Assembly (NCBI RefSeq): GCF_041380235.1
Contig: NZ_JBGIYY010000001.1
Location: 186,001-250,000, forward strand
DNA from: Glaciecola sp041380235
GTDB taxonomy: Bacteria; Pseudomonadota; Gammaproteobacteria; Enterobacterales; Alteromonadaceae
Length of the DNA stretch: 64,000 nucleotides
Direction of reading: 5' to 3'
Under the pieces are notes generated by a model. The model was not told where the DNA came from and ran no database searches. It saw only the letters and a list, made by a program, of their open reading frames with translations. Made by a program: the position numbers and the translations under genes. The stretch's first letter is position 1; every line of letters begins with the position of its first letter. Below are positions 25,842-35,597 of the stretch, piece after piece.

Positions 25842-27168
25842 ACATATTCAAAATATCCGCGAATCTATCTCAAGCTCTAGGCCGATAGCATCTGGAAAAT
25901 TAGTCAGAGGCGTTGGTTTGACCCTTGAAGCCATAGGCTGTCAAATTCCAATTGGTGGACGCTGCCGAGTGCAGACTATGTCAGGTAAGGTAGAAGCTGA
26001 GGTGGTAGGTTTTGCGAATGATGTAACGTTTTTGATGCCAATTGAATCGATTAAAGGCATTGTGCCGGGCTCATTGGTTGAGCCGATTACGCATGATGCG
26101 GGACTTGGCGTCGGCGACGGTTTGTTAGGAAGAGTGATTGACGGAAATGGCGACCCATTAGACGGTAAGGGGCCCATACGATTTGAAAAACGCGTCTCTA
26201 CTCAAGCGCCTCCAATTAATCCACTGCAGCGTAAACCGGTTTGTGAGCCATTAGATGTCGGGGTAAGAGCAATTAACTCTATTTTGACCGTTGGTAAAGG
26301 TCAGCGCATGGGTTTATTTGCTGGCTCCGGCGTGGGTAAAAGCGTATTGATGGGTATGATGACCAGAGGTACAACTGCGGATGTGGTGGTGGTAGGCTTA
26401 ATTGGCGAACGCGGCCGTGAAGTAAAAGAATTTATTGAAGATATTTTAAGCGAAGCAGATATGGCGAAAGCCGTGGTCGTTGCCGCTCCGGCGGATACTT
26501 CCCCGCTAATGCGCCTCAAAGGCAGTGAAACAGCCATCACAATTGCTGAATATTTTAGAGATAAAGGGAAAAATGTACTCTTACTAATGGATTCGTTAAC
26601 GCGTTATGCCATGGCGCAGCGAGAGATTGCCTTAGCGGTGGGTGAACCTCCAGCTACTAAAGGCTACCCGCCTTCGGTATTTGCCAAACTGCCGGCGCTG
26701 GTTGAGCGAGCGGGTAATGGCAATCAGTACCAAGGCTCCATAACGGCATTTTATACGGTATTAACAGAAGGCGATGATTTGCAAGATCCGATTGCAGATG
26801 CTGCACGCGCAATATTAGACGGTCACATTGTTCTATCGCGCTCTCTCGCGGACTCAGGGCATTATCCCGCGATTGATATTGAGTCATCTATTTCAAGAGT
26901 AATGCCGCAGGTCGTCACTGCGGAACATGAACAAAATGCGCGCAGCATTAAACGCGTATATTCGGCATATCAGCAAAATAAAGATCTTATTAATTTGGGG
27001 GCTTATGCAAAGGGCTCGGACCCTACTATTGATTTGTCCATTGCTGCGGCGCCAACCATAAATGCATTTTTACAGCAAAGCACCAAGCAAATTATTAGCT
27101 TCGAGCAAGGCTCAGAGGCTTTGCAGCAATTAGGGAAAGGCCTGCAGCAAGCAGGACAAGGCCAATAA
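25822..27168 (+). CDS. fliI: Flagellum-specific export ATPase FliI
   Basis: Hexameric ATPase that releases chaperone-bound substrates at the export gate. Walker A is GLFAGSGVGKSVL, and Walker B-like NVLLLMDSLTRYAMAQREIALAVGEPP is clear. I use ATG 25822 (448 residues); a TTG one codon earlier is possible. The start lies inside fliH, suggesting translational coupling. The protein is full length. Confidence 0.96.
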   Translation: MTLALAEHIQNIRESISSSRPIASGKLVRGVGLTLEAIGCQIPIGGRCRVQTMSGKVEAEVVGFANDVTFLMPIESIKGIVPGSLVEPITHDAGLGVGDGLLGRVIDGNGDPLDGKGPIRFEKRVSTQAPPINPLQRKPVCEPLDVGVRAINSILTVGKGQRMGLFAGSGVGKSVLMGMMTRGTTADVVVVGLIGERGREVKEFIEDILSEADMAKAVVVAAPADTSPLMRLKGSETAITIAEYFRDKGKNVLLLMDSLTRYAMAQREIALAVGEPPATKGYPPSVFAKLPALVERAGNGNQYQGSITAFYTVLTEGDDLQDPIADAARAILDGHIVLSRSLADSGHYPAIDIESSISRVMPQVVTAEHEQNARSIKRVYSAYQQNKDLINLGAYAKGSDPTIDLSIAAAPTINAFLQQSTKQIISFEQGSEALQQLGKGLQQAGQGQ

Positions 27169-27171
27169 AAT

Positions 27172-27624
27172 ATGGCAACGGTTAAGCAGTTGGCTCTAGT
27201 TGCTAATCTTGAAAAAGAAAAGGAACATAAGCTAGTACGGCAATATCAGCAGGCCAAGCAAAGCGTTTTTGAAAATCAACAAAAACTCGCTAGCCTAGAA
27301 AAATATCGAATTGACTATATGCATTTAATTAAGCAAAAAGCCAGCGAAGGGCTTGCTGCAAAAGCCTTGATCCAACACCAAAGTTTCGTAGGCAAATTAG
27401 ACAAAGCATGTGAACAACAAATCAACGTGATCAATCAAACCACCCTTGTTGCTGAGCAGCGCAAGCAACAGTGGCTTGCCCAAAAAACCAAAGCTCAAGC
27501 GATTCATACCCTCATGCAAAAACTGAAGCTCAAACAGACACAGCTTGAAGCCAAACAAGAGCAGAAGCTGTTTGATGAACTGGCTAGTCAATCTCTATTA
27601 AAACTAAGAACGTCAATCACTTAG
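27172..27624 (+). CDS. fliJ: Flagellar export protein FliJ
   Basis: Central stalk-like coiled-coil protein of the export ATPase and chaperone escort. 150 residues, almost wholly helical, rich in Lys, Gln and Leu, as in the family. It lies three bases after fliI. It is the last gene of the fliE operon; the next promoter (sigma-54) follows at 27639. Confidence 0.88.
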   Translation: MATVKQLALVANLEKEKEHKLVRQYQQAKQSVFENQQKLASLEKYRIDYMHLIKQKASEGLAAKALIQHQSFVGKLDKACEQQINVINQTTLVAEQRKQQWLAQKTKAQAIHTLMQKLKLKQTQLEAKQEQKLFDELASQSLLKLRTSIT

Positions 27625-27638
27625 CACATGTTCTTAAC

Positions 27639-27655
27639 TTGGTACGCCATTTGCA
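27639..27655 (+). promoter_or_regulatory. Sigma-54 promoter before fliK
   Basis: TTGGTACGCCATTTGCA: GG-N10-GC spacing and 11 of 12 consensus positions. It is about 100 bases before the fliK start and should drive fliKLMNOPQR-flhB. Confidence 0.85.
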
Positions 27656-27752
27656 ATGTTCTCAGTAAGTAATAATTTGGAACGACTGTAGCTTATTAAA
27701 AAGCTATTAATAACAGTGGTTTACACATTAATTAGACTAGGACATTCTTGTC

Positions 27753-29906
27753 ATGATGCAACAATTTGCCACCTCTTCATCAAAAATTGCCGTTAATACC
27801 CTAGAGATGGGTATCAATAGTGCCGATCCCGCTAACAATGATACCTACAGATCATTTGAACAATCTCGTAGCGCTTTCGAAAAAGCTATTGCGGATGCAG
27901 AGCAAAGTGCGTTTGTAACTGCTGGCGATATTTCAAAAGGCAGTGGTGTATTTAAAGAACAGTCATATGTGCAGCCGGTAATTAGAGAAGCAGCTGCAAC
28001 AGACAAGCGCTCGCAAACAAGTGAAGCACTTGAGAGTGCTCAAAAGGCTGAGGCATTAGAAGGCGAATCTGAACAGTTAAAGCCAAGCTCAATTGATACA
28101 CAAAGCAAGCCCGCTGATGCTGCAAGTACGCTAAGGGCAGAAGATAAGCCTGAAAATGCGCTGGCGGTAGCAGATGAGCTAGGAATAGACTCAGATGGCA
28201 GTAAGTACACAGCCAACGAATTTGATTATATAAATTTTGTTACAGATATTAAGAGTCTTACCGAAGACACCTTAAATAATGATATTACGCCTGAATCATC
28301 ATTGCTTACTGCTGGGATCGCGGCAAATGAGCAAAGCCTCGACTTATCTAATATCAGCCTAACGGAGGATGAGCTGCAAATCATTTTGGATGCGCAGCAA
28401 GCAGGCCTTGATTTACAAGACAGCTTGAGCGAAGAGCAGTTGTTAAAGCTTAGCAATGCAATCAGCAGTATGCTCAGTCAGTTTCATGAGCAAAGCGAGT
28501 CGTCAAATACGCAAAGCGCAGCCGCAAGTGAGCTTGATGCTTTAGATATAAAATTATTAGAAACAATGATCGTTCAAGCGCCTGTTTCAAAGCAAGAGGT
28601 ATTCACAAGCGACGATAAGTCCATTGAGGTAGCGCTTGAAGTAGAGCCACCAAAAATTAATGAAGCGACAGACACTGCGGCTTTGCAAAATGAGGTCGCT
28701 GTTGTCAATACGCTTGCAGGTGATGGGATACTGGTCGCAGAGACTGGTCTTAGTACTGAGCCAAACATAGACGAAACGTTGTCAAATAAACAAAGCGAAA
28801 TAAAACAAAACACAGCAATCCCAGTTGATCAGGCAACGTTGCAGTCTTTTGAAACCAAAGACCTTGAGTCTTCAATAGCGAACGATACAAAAAGCGACGC
28901 TGAAATAAGATCAGCCGACCGAGTCACAGCCGATGTCGTGACAACGAATATTGTCGCGAAATCAGAGGTAATAAAAACTGACACTCAAAACAAAACAACC
29001 AGCGAGAATAGCGACGCTGTGCTCAAACAAATCGTAGCACTCGACGAACGTTCGCAAACCAATATCATTGAAAACATTAAGTCCAGAGTCGAGAAGTTTG
29101 TGGCAGACCTGTCTGGTAATAGTAGCAAAGGCAGCGAATTTGTTGCTGCCATGCAGACGGGTTTAAAAGAATTAAAAGAACAAATGCAAAGCGGTCGTGA
29201 GCCGGGTATCGATTTAAAAGCACTAATTTCTGACGCTATGTTGCAATTGAAAGTCGAGATTCCAGCACAAACACAGGCAAAAGTTGACACTGTCTTAAAT
29301 CAGTTTGCGGGTTTGATGAACCTAGCGAACGCGGTTAATCAATCGTCTCAAGCCCAAGCTCAACAGCTATTTGGGCTAACTGAGACACAAATAGTAAAAG
29401 AATCTAATGTATTGCACACAGAAGGTACGAAACTTGCTCAGCATACACCAACGAACTTTGATAAAGCGGTAAACATATTTAAACCAGAGGGTCAGCAGCA
29501 TTTGGCAGAAAAAGTGAGATGGATGATTAACGGCCGTAATCCGGCTGCCGAAATCCGTTTTGATCCGCCAGAGCTGGGCGCTATGCAGATAAAAATAAAT
29601 ATGAGTGCTGACACTGCTGCGGTGAGCTTTACGGTTCAGTCTGCCACAGCCAAAGAGGCTTTAGACCAAGCATTACCGAAGCTAAGAGAAATGCTGCAAG
29701 AACAGGGTATAGAACTTGGCCAATCATCGGTTCAGCAAGAGGCCAAGGGGCAGTCACAGCAAAACAATGAGCAGACCAGCGGTGGACAAGGAGCCAGCAA
29801 TAGCGAATTGGCTGGCGGCCAAGCAGAAGTAGAAGCAGATTTACCACCTGTATTTGAACAAAGGATCAGTGGCGGTAGTCTGGGCGGCATTGATTATTAC
29901 GCATAA
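27753..29906 (+). CDS. fliK: Flagellar hook-length control protein FliK
   Basis: Secreted molecular ruler that stops hook growth and, through FlhB, switches export to filament substrates. The 717-residue protein has a long, low-complexity, acidic and Ser/Ala/Gln-rich ruler region (1-570). A conserved C-terminal switch domain follows (about 580-680) with VRWMINGRNPAAEIRFDPPE then LGAMQIKINM. It is longer than enterobacterial FliK (about 400), as is common in marine polar flagellates. Start is ATG 27753 or the next codon, also ATG. Confidence 0.92.
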   Translation: MMQQFATSSSKIAVNTLEMGINSADPANNDTYRSFEQSRSAFEKAIADAEQSAFVTAGDISKGSGVFKEQSYVQPVIREAAATDKRSQTSEALESAQKAEALEGESEQLKPSSIDTQSKPADAASTLRAEDKPENALAVADELGIDSDGSKYTANEFDYINFVTDIKSLTEDTLNNDITPESSLLTAGIAANEQSLDLSNISLTEDELQIILDAQQAGLDLQDSLSEEQLLKLSNAISSMLSQFHEQSESSNTQSAAASELDALDIKLLETMIVQAPVSKQEVFTSDDKSIEVALEVEPPKINEATDTAALQNEVAVVNTLAGDGILVAETGLSTEPNIDETLSNKQSEIKQNTAIPVDQATLQSFETKDLESSIANDTKSDAEIRSADRVTADVVTTNIVAKSEVIKTDTQNKTTSENSDAVLKQIVALDERSQTNIIENIKSRVEKFVADLSGNSSKGSEFVAAMQTGLKELKEQMQSGREPGIDLKALISDAMLQLKVEIPAQTQAKVDTVLNQFAGLMNLANAVNQSSQAQAQQLFGLTETQIVKESNVLHTEGTKLAQHTPTNFDKAVNIFKPEGQQHLAEKVRWMINGRNPAAEIRFDPPELGAMQIKINMSADTAAVSFTVQSATAKEALDQALPKLREMLQEQGIELGQSSVQQEAKGQSQQNNEQTSGGQGASNSELAGGQAEVEADLPPVFEQRISGGSLGGIDYYA

Positions 29907-29960
29907 GTTTATCACTACATTTTTATAGCAATATTATTATTTTTTAAAGGATAGCAAAGC

Positions 29961-30476
29961 ATGGCAGAGCCAGAATTGACGGCAGAAGAAGGCGGTAAGA
30001 AAAAAAGTAAGCTAGTACTGATTATTATTGCAGTAGTCGTGTTAGCTGGCGGTGGTGCTGGTGCCTACTTCTTTTTGTTTGCTAGCGATGATCCGAGCGG
30101 AGCAGCGGTGCAAACAAGCTCAGGTGGCTCAAGCGCGCCAGTGAGCGAGAGCGGAGACAAAGCTCTTTATGTGGCAATGCCAAGACCTTTTCAATTCAAT
30201 GCTCCTGGTATCACCCGTGAACGCTTAGTGCAAATTGAAGTGCAGTTGATGGTAAGAGGACCCGACAATGAGGAGTTGGCGAAGCGCCATATTCCAATGA
30301 TTGAAGGGACCTTACTGAGAGTATTTAGCTCCGCCAACGCAGACGATCTAGTTACCGAATCAGGTAAAACCGAGCTGCGTGATAAGTCTACATCGCAAGT
30401 AAGACAAGTTATGAACGATCTCGAGAAAAACCCAGTGATCGAAGAAGTCTTATTTACAGGTTTTGTAATTCAATAA
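29961..30476 (+). CDS. fliL: Flagellar basal body-associated protein FliL
   Basis: Inner-membrane protein that surrounds and supports stator units. 171 residues: short cytoplasmic Lys-rich N terminus, one membrane helix (about 16-38, LVLIIIAVVVLAGGGAGAYF), a Ser/Gly linker and a periplasmic domain with QIEVQLMVRGPDNEELAKRH and a C terminus near VLFTGFVIQ. AAAGGA precedes the ATG. Confidence 0.92.
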   Translation: MAEPELTAEEGGKKKSKLVLIIIAVVVLAGGGAGAYFFLFASDDPSGAAVQTSSGGSSAPVSESGDKALYVAMPRPFQFNAPGITRERLVQIEVQLMVRGPDNEELAKRHIPMIEGTLLRVFSSANADDLVTESGKTELRDKSTSQVRQVMNDLEKNPVIEEVLFTGFVIQ

Positions 30477-30494
30477 CTCAAATTGGGAAGTTAA

Positions 30495-31574
30495 GTGAGC
30501 GATTTATTATCACAAGACGAAATTGATGCGCTATTGCACGGTGTCGACGATGTTGAGGAAGATGAAGTTGAAGAGGTAGAGCACGACGGCTCCGCCTTAG
30601 AATATGACTTTTCTTCTCAAGACCGGATCGTGCGTGGACGTATGCCGACCTTAGAGATTGTTAACGAGCGCTTTGCAAGGCACATGCGCATTAGCTTGTT
30701 TAATATGATGCGGCGTAGCGCTGAGGTTTCGATCAACGGCATTCAAATGATTAAGTTTGGTGAATACATTCATACTCTGTTTGTGCCAACTAGCCTGAAC
30801 ATGGTCCGGTTTAGACCGCTCAAAGGCACCGGTTTAATCACCATGGAAGCCCGTTTGGTGTTTATCATGGTAGACAACTTTTTTGGCGGCGACGGACGTT
30901 ACCATGCCAAAATTGAGGGCCGCGAATTTACACCTACAGAGCGTCGTATTATCCAAATGTTGCTGAAGCTAATTTTTGAGGATTACAAAGAAGCTTGGGC
31001 ACCAGTAATGGATGTGTCCTTTGAATATTTAGATTCAGAAGTGAACCCTGCAATGGCGAATATTGTCTCGCCTTCTGAAGTGGTCGTTATTAGTTCATTT
31101 CATATTGAGCTTGATGGCGGCGGCGGCGATTTTCATGTCTCCCTACCATATTCAATGCTTGAACCAATACGCGATACGCTTGACGCGGGCGTGCAAACCG
31201 ACAAAGAGGATACCGATTTTAGGTGGAGTAAAGCTTTGCGTGACGAAATCATGGATGTACAGGTAGGCGTTTCTACCCACTTCCTTGATATTGAAGTTAC
31301 CCTTGAGCAGCTCATGAATTATAAAGAAGGGGATATTATCCCCATTCATATGCCAAAAACCGTCACTGTTTCGATTGAAGACTTGCCAACCTTTAGAGCA
31401 AAAATGGGTAAATCCCGAGACTGCATAGCATTACAAATTGCGAATAAGATCCCAAGACCAATCTCGGTAAAGTCTGAGCTTAACTCCTTTACCAAAAACG
31501 GTAAGAAAATCGATAGTGATTCAGAACTACAGGTACTTGAAGAAGATTTATTAAGTACGCTTGAACGAAAATAA
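30495..31574 (+). CDS. fliM: Flagellar motor switch protein FliM
   Basis: C-ring protein that binds CheY-P. The N-terminal CheY-binding segment is clear (SDLLSQDEIDALLHGV). A CheC-like middle domain (PTLEIVNERFARHMRISLFN, GLITMEARLVFIMVDNFFGG) and a C-terminal SpoA domain that pairs with FliN follow. GTG start with GGGAAG upstream, 359 residues, normal length. Confidence 0.96.
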   Translation: MSDLLSQDEIDALLHGVDDVEEDEVEEVEHDGSALEYDFSSQDRIVRGRMPTLEIVNERFARHMRISLFNMMRRSAEVSINGIQMIKFGEYIHTLFVPTSLNMVRFRPLKGTGLITMEARLVFIMVDNFFGGDGRYHAKIEGREFTPTERRIIQMLLKLIFEDYKEAWAPVMDVSFEYLDSEVNPAMANIVSPSEVVVISSFHIELDGGGGDFHVSLPYSMLEPIRDTLDAGVQTDKEDTDFRWSKALRDEIMDVQVGVSTHFLDIEVTLEQLMNYKEGDIIPIHMPKTVTVSIEDLPTFRAKMGKSRDCIALQIANKIPRPISVKSELNSFTKNGKKIDSDSELQVLEEDLLSTLERK

Positions 31575-31588
31575 CAGAGGAAATAACA

Positions 31589-32005
31589 ATGAGTGAAGAA
31601 GGCGACGGCTTAGACGCATGGGGTGAAGCAATGGCAGAGCAGGCTGAAGCAGAGGCTGCTGAAACGGTCACTGAAAAACCTGCTAGGGTAGAAACTGCAA
31701 AGCTCGATGAGCTCAAAGAAACCAACAGTATGTCTGAAGAACAAGAGACCAAGCTAGATACCATATTGGATATCCCGGTGACCATCTCTATGGAAGTCGG
31801 TCGTACCAATATTAGCATACGAAATTTACTGCAATTGAACCAAGGTTCGGTAGTGGAATTAGATCGGGTTGCCGGAGAGCCATTAGATGTTTTAGTAAAT
31901 GGCACGTTGATTGCTCATGGAGAAGTAGTGGTCATCAACGATAAATTTGGTATTCGGTTAACGGATGTTATTAGTCAAGTCGAAAGAATTAAAAAGCTTA
32001 AATAG
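31589..32005 (+). CDS. fliN: Flagellar motor switch protein FliN
   Basis: Forms the base of the C-ring with FliM and docks the export ATPase through FliH. 138 residues: acidic Ala/Glu-rich N terminus, then a C-terminal SpoA domain (ILDIPVTISMEVGRTNISI, VVELDRVAGEPLDVLVNGTL, GEVVVINDKFGIRLTDVI). AGAGGA precedes the ATG. fliO appears to begin within its last codons. Confidence 0.95.
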   Translation: MSEEGDGLDAWGEAMAEQAEAEAAETVTEKPARVETAKLDELKETNSMSEEQETKLDTILDIPVTISMEVGRTNISIRNLLQLNQGSVVELDRVAGEPLDVLVNGTLIAHGEVVVINDKFGIRLTDVISQVERIKKLK

Positions 32006-32510
32006 CTATAAAATTAAAAACCTCATAAAAACAGGGGTTTACACCCTGTTTTTATCCTCTATTTGGATGCCAGTGCAAGCTCAAGTTGCGACAAACGAGT
32101 TTGGTGGGCTGTCCTCTTTCATCTCTATCTTCCTTTCGCTGGTACTCGTGATCGCCATTATTTTTGCGCTCGCCTACTTAATGCGACGGTTTAATGTCAC
32201 TCAAGCCGGAAATGGCCAAATGAAAGTCGTCGCTAGTATGATGGCTGGTGCCAAAGAAAAGATCATGGTGATTGAGGTCGGTGATGAACAACACTTAATT
32301 GGCGTCACCGCACACAACATCAATCACCTTGCTACTTTAAACTCGCCCTTAGAAACCAGCGCTAAAAATACACCTTTAGACGGGAAAGTTGGTTTTCAGC
32401 AGAAACTCGTGCAGGCGATGGCGCAAAGCATCACCGGCAGTAAAGCTAACAGCGTAGATACTACAGCTAAAAAAAACAAAGATGCATCAAGAGGGGCAAA
32501 TCATGATTAG
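31965..32510 (+). CDS. fliO: Flagellar protein FliO
   Basis: Small membrane protein that helps assemble the FliP ring. The C-terminal part fits FliO: a membrane helix (FISIFLSLVLVIAIIFALAYL), then RRFNVTQAGNGQMKVV and KEKIMVIEVGDEQHLIGVT. An N-terminal hydrophobic stretch ending VQAQVA looks like a signal peptide. The start is uncertain: ATG 31965 overlaps fliN by about 40 bases and has no good ribosome site, but no better start is in frame before the hydrophobic stretch. 181 residues. Confidence 0.82.
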   Translation: MLLVKSKELKSLNSYKIKNLIKTGVYTLFLSSIWMPVQAQVATNEFGGLSSFISIFLSLVLVIAIIFALAYLMRRFNVTQAGNGQMKVVASMMAGAKEKIMVIEVGDEQHLIGVTAHNINHLATLNSPLETSAKNTPLDGKVGFQQKLVQAMAQSITGSKANSVDTTAKKNKDASRGANHD

Positions 32511-33273
32511 GTTTAGCACTGTAATGAAGCTGTGCGTATTGTTGGTCTTGGTGTTAGGTTTCAGTACCGATGTATTCGCCCAACAAAGCGGTATATCGGC
32601 GGTTACTGTCACCACTAATGATGATGGTTCGCAAGAATACTCAATGACCTTACAAGCGCTGTTTATAATGACAGCCTTGAGCCTTATTCCCGCCTTTGTA
32701 ATGATGATGACCTCATTTACCCGCATCATTATTGTGCTGTCGATACTGCGCCAAGCAATTGGTTTACAGCAGTCGCCATCGAATCAAATACTGATTGGCG
32801 TGAGTCTGTTTTTGTCGATGTTTATTATGGCGCCTGTGTTTGAAGAAATAAACGTGAATGCCCTGCAGCCATATTTAAATGAAGAGATGACATCTTTACA
32901 GGCATTTGATCAAGCGAAAGAGCCAATGCGTCAATTTATGCTCAGCCAAACCCGCGTCACTGACTTAGATACTTTTATTCGCATTGGCGGCTATGAAGGG
33001 CAGTTTTCTTCGCCTGAAGAGGTCCCTCTTACCGTGTTAATACCAGCATTTGTGACAAGCGAACTAAAAACCGCGTTTCAAATTGGCTTTATGTTATTTA
33101 TTCCGTTTTTGATTTTAGATTTAGTGGTAGCGTCAATTTTAATGGCAATGGGTATGATGATGCTCTCGCCAATGATTGTGTCTTTACCTTTTAAGCTAAT
33201 GTTGTTCGTGCTAGTCGACGGTTGGAATCTGATTTTTGGCACCCTTGCCAACAGTTTTGGCATGGGAGTCTGA
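32503..33273 (+). CDS. fliP: Flagellar export gate protein FliP
   Basis: Core of the export gate pore. I chose ATG 32503 with GAGGGG upstream, giving 256 residues, a cleavable signal peptide (ending DVFAQ) and four membrane helices. Family signatures: MMTSFTRIIIVLSILRQAIG, then SPSNQILIGVSLFLSMFIM, and the C-terminal LVASILMAMGMMMLSPMIVSLPFKL region. It overlaps the end of fliO. Confidence 0.95.
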   Translation: MIRFSTVMKLCVLLVLVLGFSTDVFAQQSGISAVTVTTNDDGSQEYSMTLQALFIMTALSLIPAFVMMMTSFTRIIIVLSILRQAIGLQQSPSNQILIGVSLFLSMFIMAPVFEEINVNALQPYLNEEMTSLQAFDQAKEPMRQFMLSQTRVTDLDTFIRIGGYEGQFSSPEEVPLTVLIPAFVTSELKTAFQIGFMLFIPFLILDLVVASILMAMGMMMLSPMIVSLPFKLMLFVLVDGWNLIFGTLANSFGMGV

Positions 33274-33274
33274 C

Positions 33275-33544
33275 GTGAGTCCTGAGGCTTTTGTTGAAAT
33301 TATGCGTGATGCGATGCTGGTTATTATCGTGATTGTCAGTGCGATTATTATGCCAGGCTTGCTTATCGGTTTGGTAGTGGCGGTGTTTCAAGCGGCCACG
33401 TCAATCAATGAACAAACAATGAGTTTTTTGCCTAGGTTGGTTGTCACCCTACTAGCACTTAGCTGGCTAGGCAATTGGCTGGTCACTAAGATGATGGATT
33501 TTACTAACAACATTGTTCTTAGTATTCCGTCTGTGATTGGCTAA
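33275..33544 (+). CDS. fliQ: Flagellar export gate protein FliQ
   Basis: Gate subunit with two membrane helices. I use GTG 33275, one base after fliP, because GGGAG precedes it and the product is then 89 residues, the family length, starting SPEAFVEIMRDAMLVIIV. The motif VVAVFQAATSINEQTMSFLPRL is typical of FliQ. Confidence 0.94.
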   Translation: MSPEAFVEIMRDAMLVIIVIVSAIIMPGLLIGLVVAVFQAATSINEQTMSFLPRLVVTLLALSWLGNWLVTKMMDFTNNIVLSIPSVIG

Positions 33545-33554
33545 GCCGAACGAT

Positions 33555-34331
33555 ATGGATTTACTCAGCGCCACTATCATGGATCTTATCAGCGACTATA
33601 TGCTTTCGTTTATGCGCATATCGGGGCTGTTTATTGCCATGGTAGGGATCAGCGCTCGCACCGTGCCGCCTCAGGTCCGTAACTTATTGGCGATATTATT
33701 GACACTCATGATTGTGCCGATGCTGCCGCCGGTGCCTATCACCGACATTGTATCTTTAGGCACTTTTTTTGAAATTCTAAAACAGCTAATTGTGGGCATT
33801 GCCATCGGCTTTATTTCGATGATGGTGATAGATACCTTTGTCTTGGCTGGGCAAATCATTGCGATGCAAACCGGCTTGGGCTTTGCGTCGATTGTCGATC
33901 CGGTCAATGGCGTGAACGTGACTACTATTGGTCAGTTTTATCTTATTTTAGCGACCTTAATTTTTTGGACGGTTGACGGGCATTTATTGCTAATTAATAT
34001 GATTGTGATCAGTTTTGACGCATTTCCCATCGACGGACCATGGTGGACAGGTGAACAATTTAGACAAATTGCGCATTGGGCAGGTTGGATGTTTGTATCT
34101 GCGGTAACCATCGCGCTAGCACCAATTGTGTCACTTCTGATTGTCAACTTGGCCTTTGGCGTTATGACCAAAGCGGCACCTCAACTCAACATCTTCAGCT
34201 TGGGTTTTGCTATTGCTCAAATCACCGGTTTGATTGTGATATGGATCACCTTATCCAATCAGGTTTATCACTTCAATATATTGTGGCTGCGCGGACAAGA
34301 GTTCATGTGCAAGCTGCTGTTAACCTGCTGA
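33555..34331 (+). CDS. fliR: Flagellar export gate protein FliR
   Basis: Single-copy gate subunit with about six membrane helices. Typical stretches are SFMRISGLFIAMVGISARTV and VIDTFVLAGQIIAMQTGLGF, then VDPVNGVNVTTIGQFYLI. I use ATG 33555 (258 residues); a TTG at 33537 overlapping fliQ is an alternative. Seven bases separate its stop from flhB. Confidence 0.93.
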   Translation: MDLLSATIMDLISDYMLSFMRISGLFIAMVGISARTVPPQVRNLLAILLTLMIVPMLPPVPITDIVSLGTFFEILKQLIVGIAIGFISMMVIDTFVLAGQIIAMQTGLGFASIVDPVNGVNVTTIGQFYLILATLIFWTVDGHLLLINMIVISFDAFPIDGPWWTGEQFRQIAHWAGWMFVSAVTIALAPIVSLLIVNLAFGVMTKAAPQLNIFSLGFAIAQITGLIVIWITLSNQVYHFNILWLRGQEFMCKLLLTC

Positions 34332-34338
34332 GGACGCT

Positions 34339-35472
34339 ATGGCTGAAAATCAAGACGCGCAGGAAAAAACAGAGGAACCGACCCCGAAAAAAATTGAGGA
34401 CTCCCGCAAGAAAGGGCAGATAGCGCGTTCCAAAGAATTATCTACTGCCTTGGTGCTGCTGGCCAGTGCAGCGGCGATGATTGCGATAGGTCACCACATT
34501 GCGATTGCGATGTATGAAGTCATGAAGCGCTCGTTTACCTTATCGCGAGACGAGACCTATGACCTTAATCATATGTTCCAACTCTTAGAGGTTTCTGTCA
34601 CAGAAAGTGCCGGCCCAATGCTAGGCTTTATGATCATATCAATGCTCGGCGGGATCTATGGTTGTGTGGCCATGGGCGGATATAATTTTAGTTGGGAAGC
34701 AGCCGGCCCAAAAGCCAGCAAGATGTCGCCGATTAGTGGCTTTAAACGCATGTTTGGAACCGAAGCCTTAGTTGAATTACTCAAAGCCATTGCCAAAGTA
34801 TTGGTGGTTATATTCATGGCCTATATGGCACTGATATTGTTTAAAGATGAAGCCCTACACCTTGATATAGAGCTTTATCCGCTTAATCTGTTTCATGCCA
34901 TGAACATGATTGAATGGGCATTTTTGTTATTGTGTGCAGCGATGATCCCGATTGCCATGATTGATATTCCATATCAAAACCATAAGCACAATGAAGAGAT
35001 GAAGATGACACTTCAAGAAGTCAAAGACGAGCGTAAGAATTCAGAAGGTGACCCACAGGTGAAAAGCCGTGTGCGTCGTCTGCAGTATCAAGCTTCAGCT
35101 AATAGAATGATGCAAGATGTACCAAAAGCGGATGTTATTGTTACCAACCCAACGCATTTCTCTATTGCCATTCAATATGAACAGGATGGTTCTCGCGCAC
35201 CTGTAGTCCTGGCAAAAGGCCTAGATGAATTAGCGATGCACATTCGTAAGATTGGTAAGGCTCACGAGGTTCCAATTATTGAATCTCCGGCGCTTGCTCG
35301 TGCTATCTACTACTCAACTGAAGTGAATCACGAAGTGCCGCAAAAACTGTTTATGGCAGTTGCGCAGATACTCGCTTATGTTTACCAGCTTAAAGCATAT
35401 AAATCTGGCAAGGGTAAGCGACCCAAAGCGCTTAAGAAAGACCTTCCGATACCGCCGGAGTTGAGACGTTAG
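34339..35472 (+). CDS. flhB: Flagellar export switch protein FlhB
   Basis: Export gate protein that changes substrate class when it cleaves itself. 377 residues: N-terminal EKTEEPTPKKIEDSRKKGQI, four membrane helices, and the autocleavage motif NPTH near residue 270 (VIVTNPTHFSIAIQY). It is the last gene of the fliK operon. In many relatives flhA follows at once; here about 4 kb of accessory genes lie between. Confidence 0.96.
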   Translation: MAENQDAQEKTEEPTPKKIEDSRKKGQIARSKELSTALVLLASAAAMIAIGHHIAIAMYEVMKRSFTLSRDETYDLNHMFQLLEVSVTESAGPMLGFMIISMLGGIYGCVAMGGYNFSWEAAGPKASKMSPISGFKRMFGTEALVELLKAIAKVLVVIFMAYMALILFKDEALHLDIELYPLNLFHAMNMIEWAFLLLCAAMIPIAMIDIPYQNHKHNEEMKMTLQEVKDERKNSEGDPQVKSRVRRLQYQASANRMMQDVPKADVIVTNPTHFSIAIQYEQDGSRAPVVLAKGLDELAMHIRKIGKAHEVPIIESPALARAIYYSTEVNHEVPQKLFMAVAQILAYVYQLKAYKSGKGKRPKALKKDLPIPPELRR

Positions 35473-35539
35473 GCAGTTTAGGTTTAGCTGTTATTGTGGT
35501 CTGTTCACTAGGATTTATGCAGTTTAGAGAGGGAAGTTA

Positions 35540-35580
35540 TAAAAAAACGCGCTAGCTCAAATGTTTGATGCTAGCGCGTT
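35540..35580 (-). terminator. Terminator of the minus-strand VWA gene
   Basis: AACGCGCTAGC (35546-35556) and GCTAGCGCGTT (35570-35580) form a perfect 11-bp stem. The A-run on its left (35541-35547) reads as a T-run on the minus strand, so it ends the VWA gene transcript. It may also slow transcripts coming from flhB, but it has no T-run in that direction. Confidence 0.85.
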
Positions 35581-35597
35581 AAATATTGCTGTGAGTA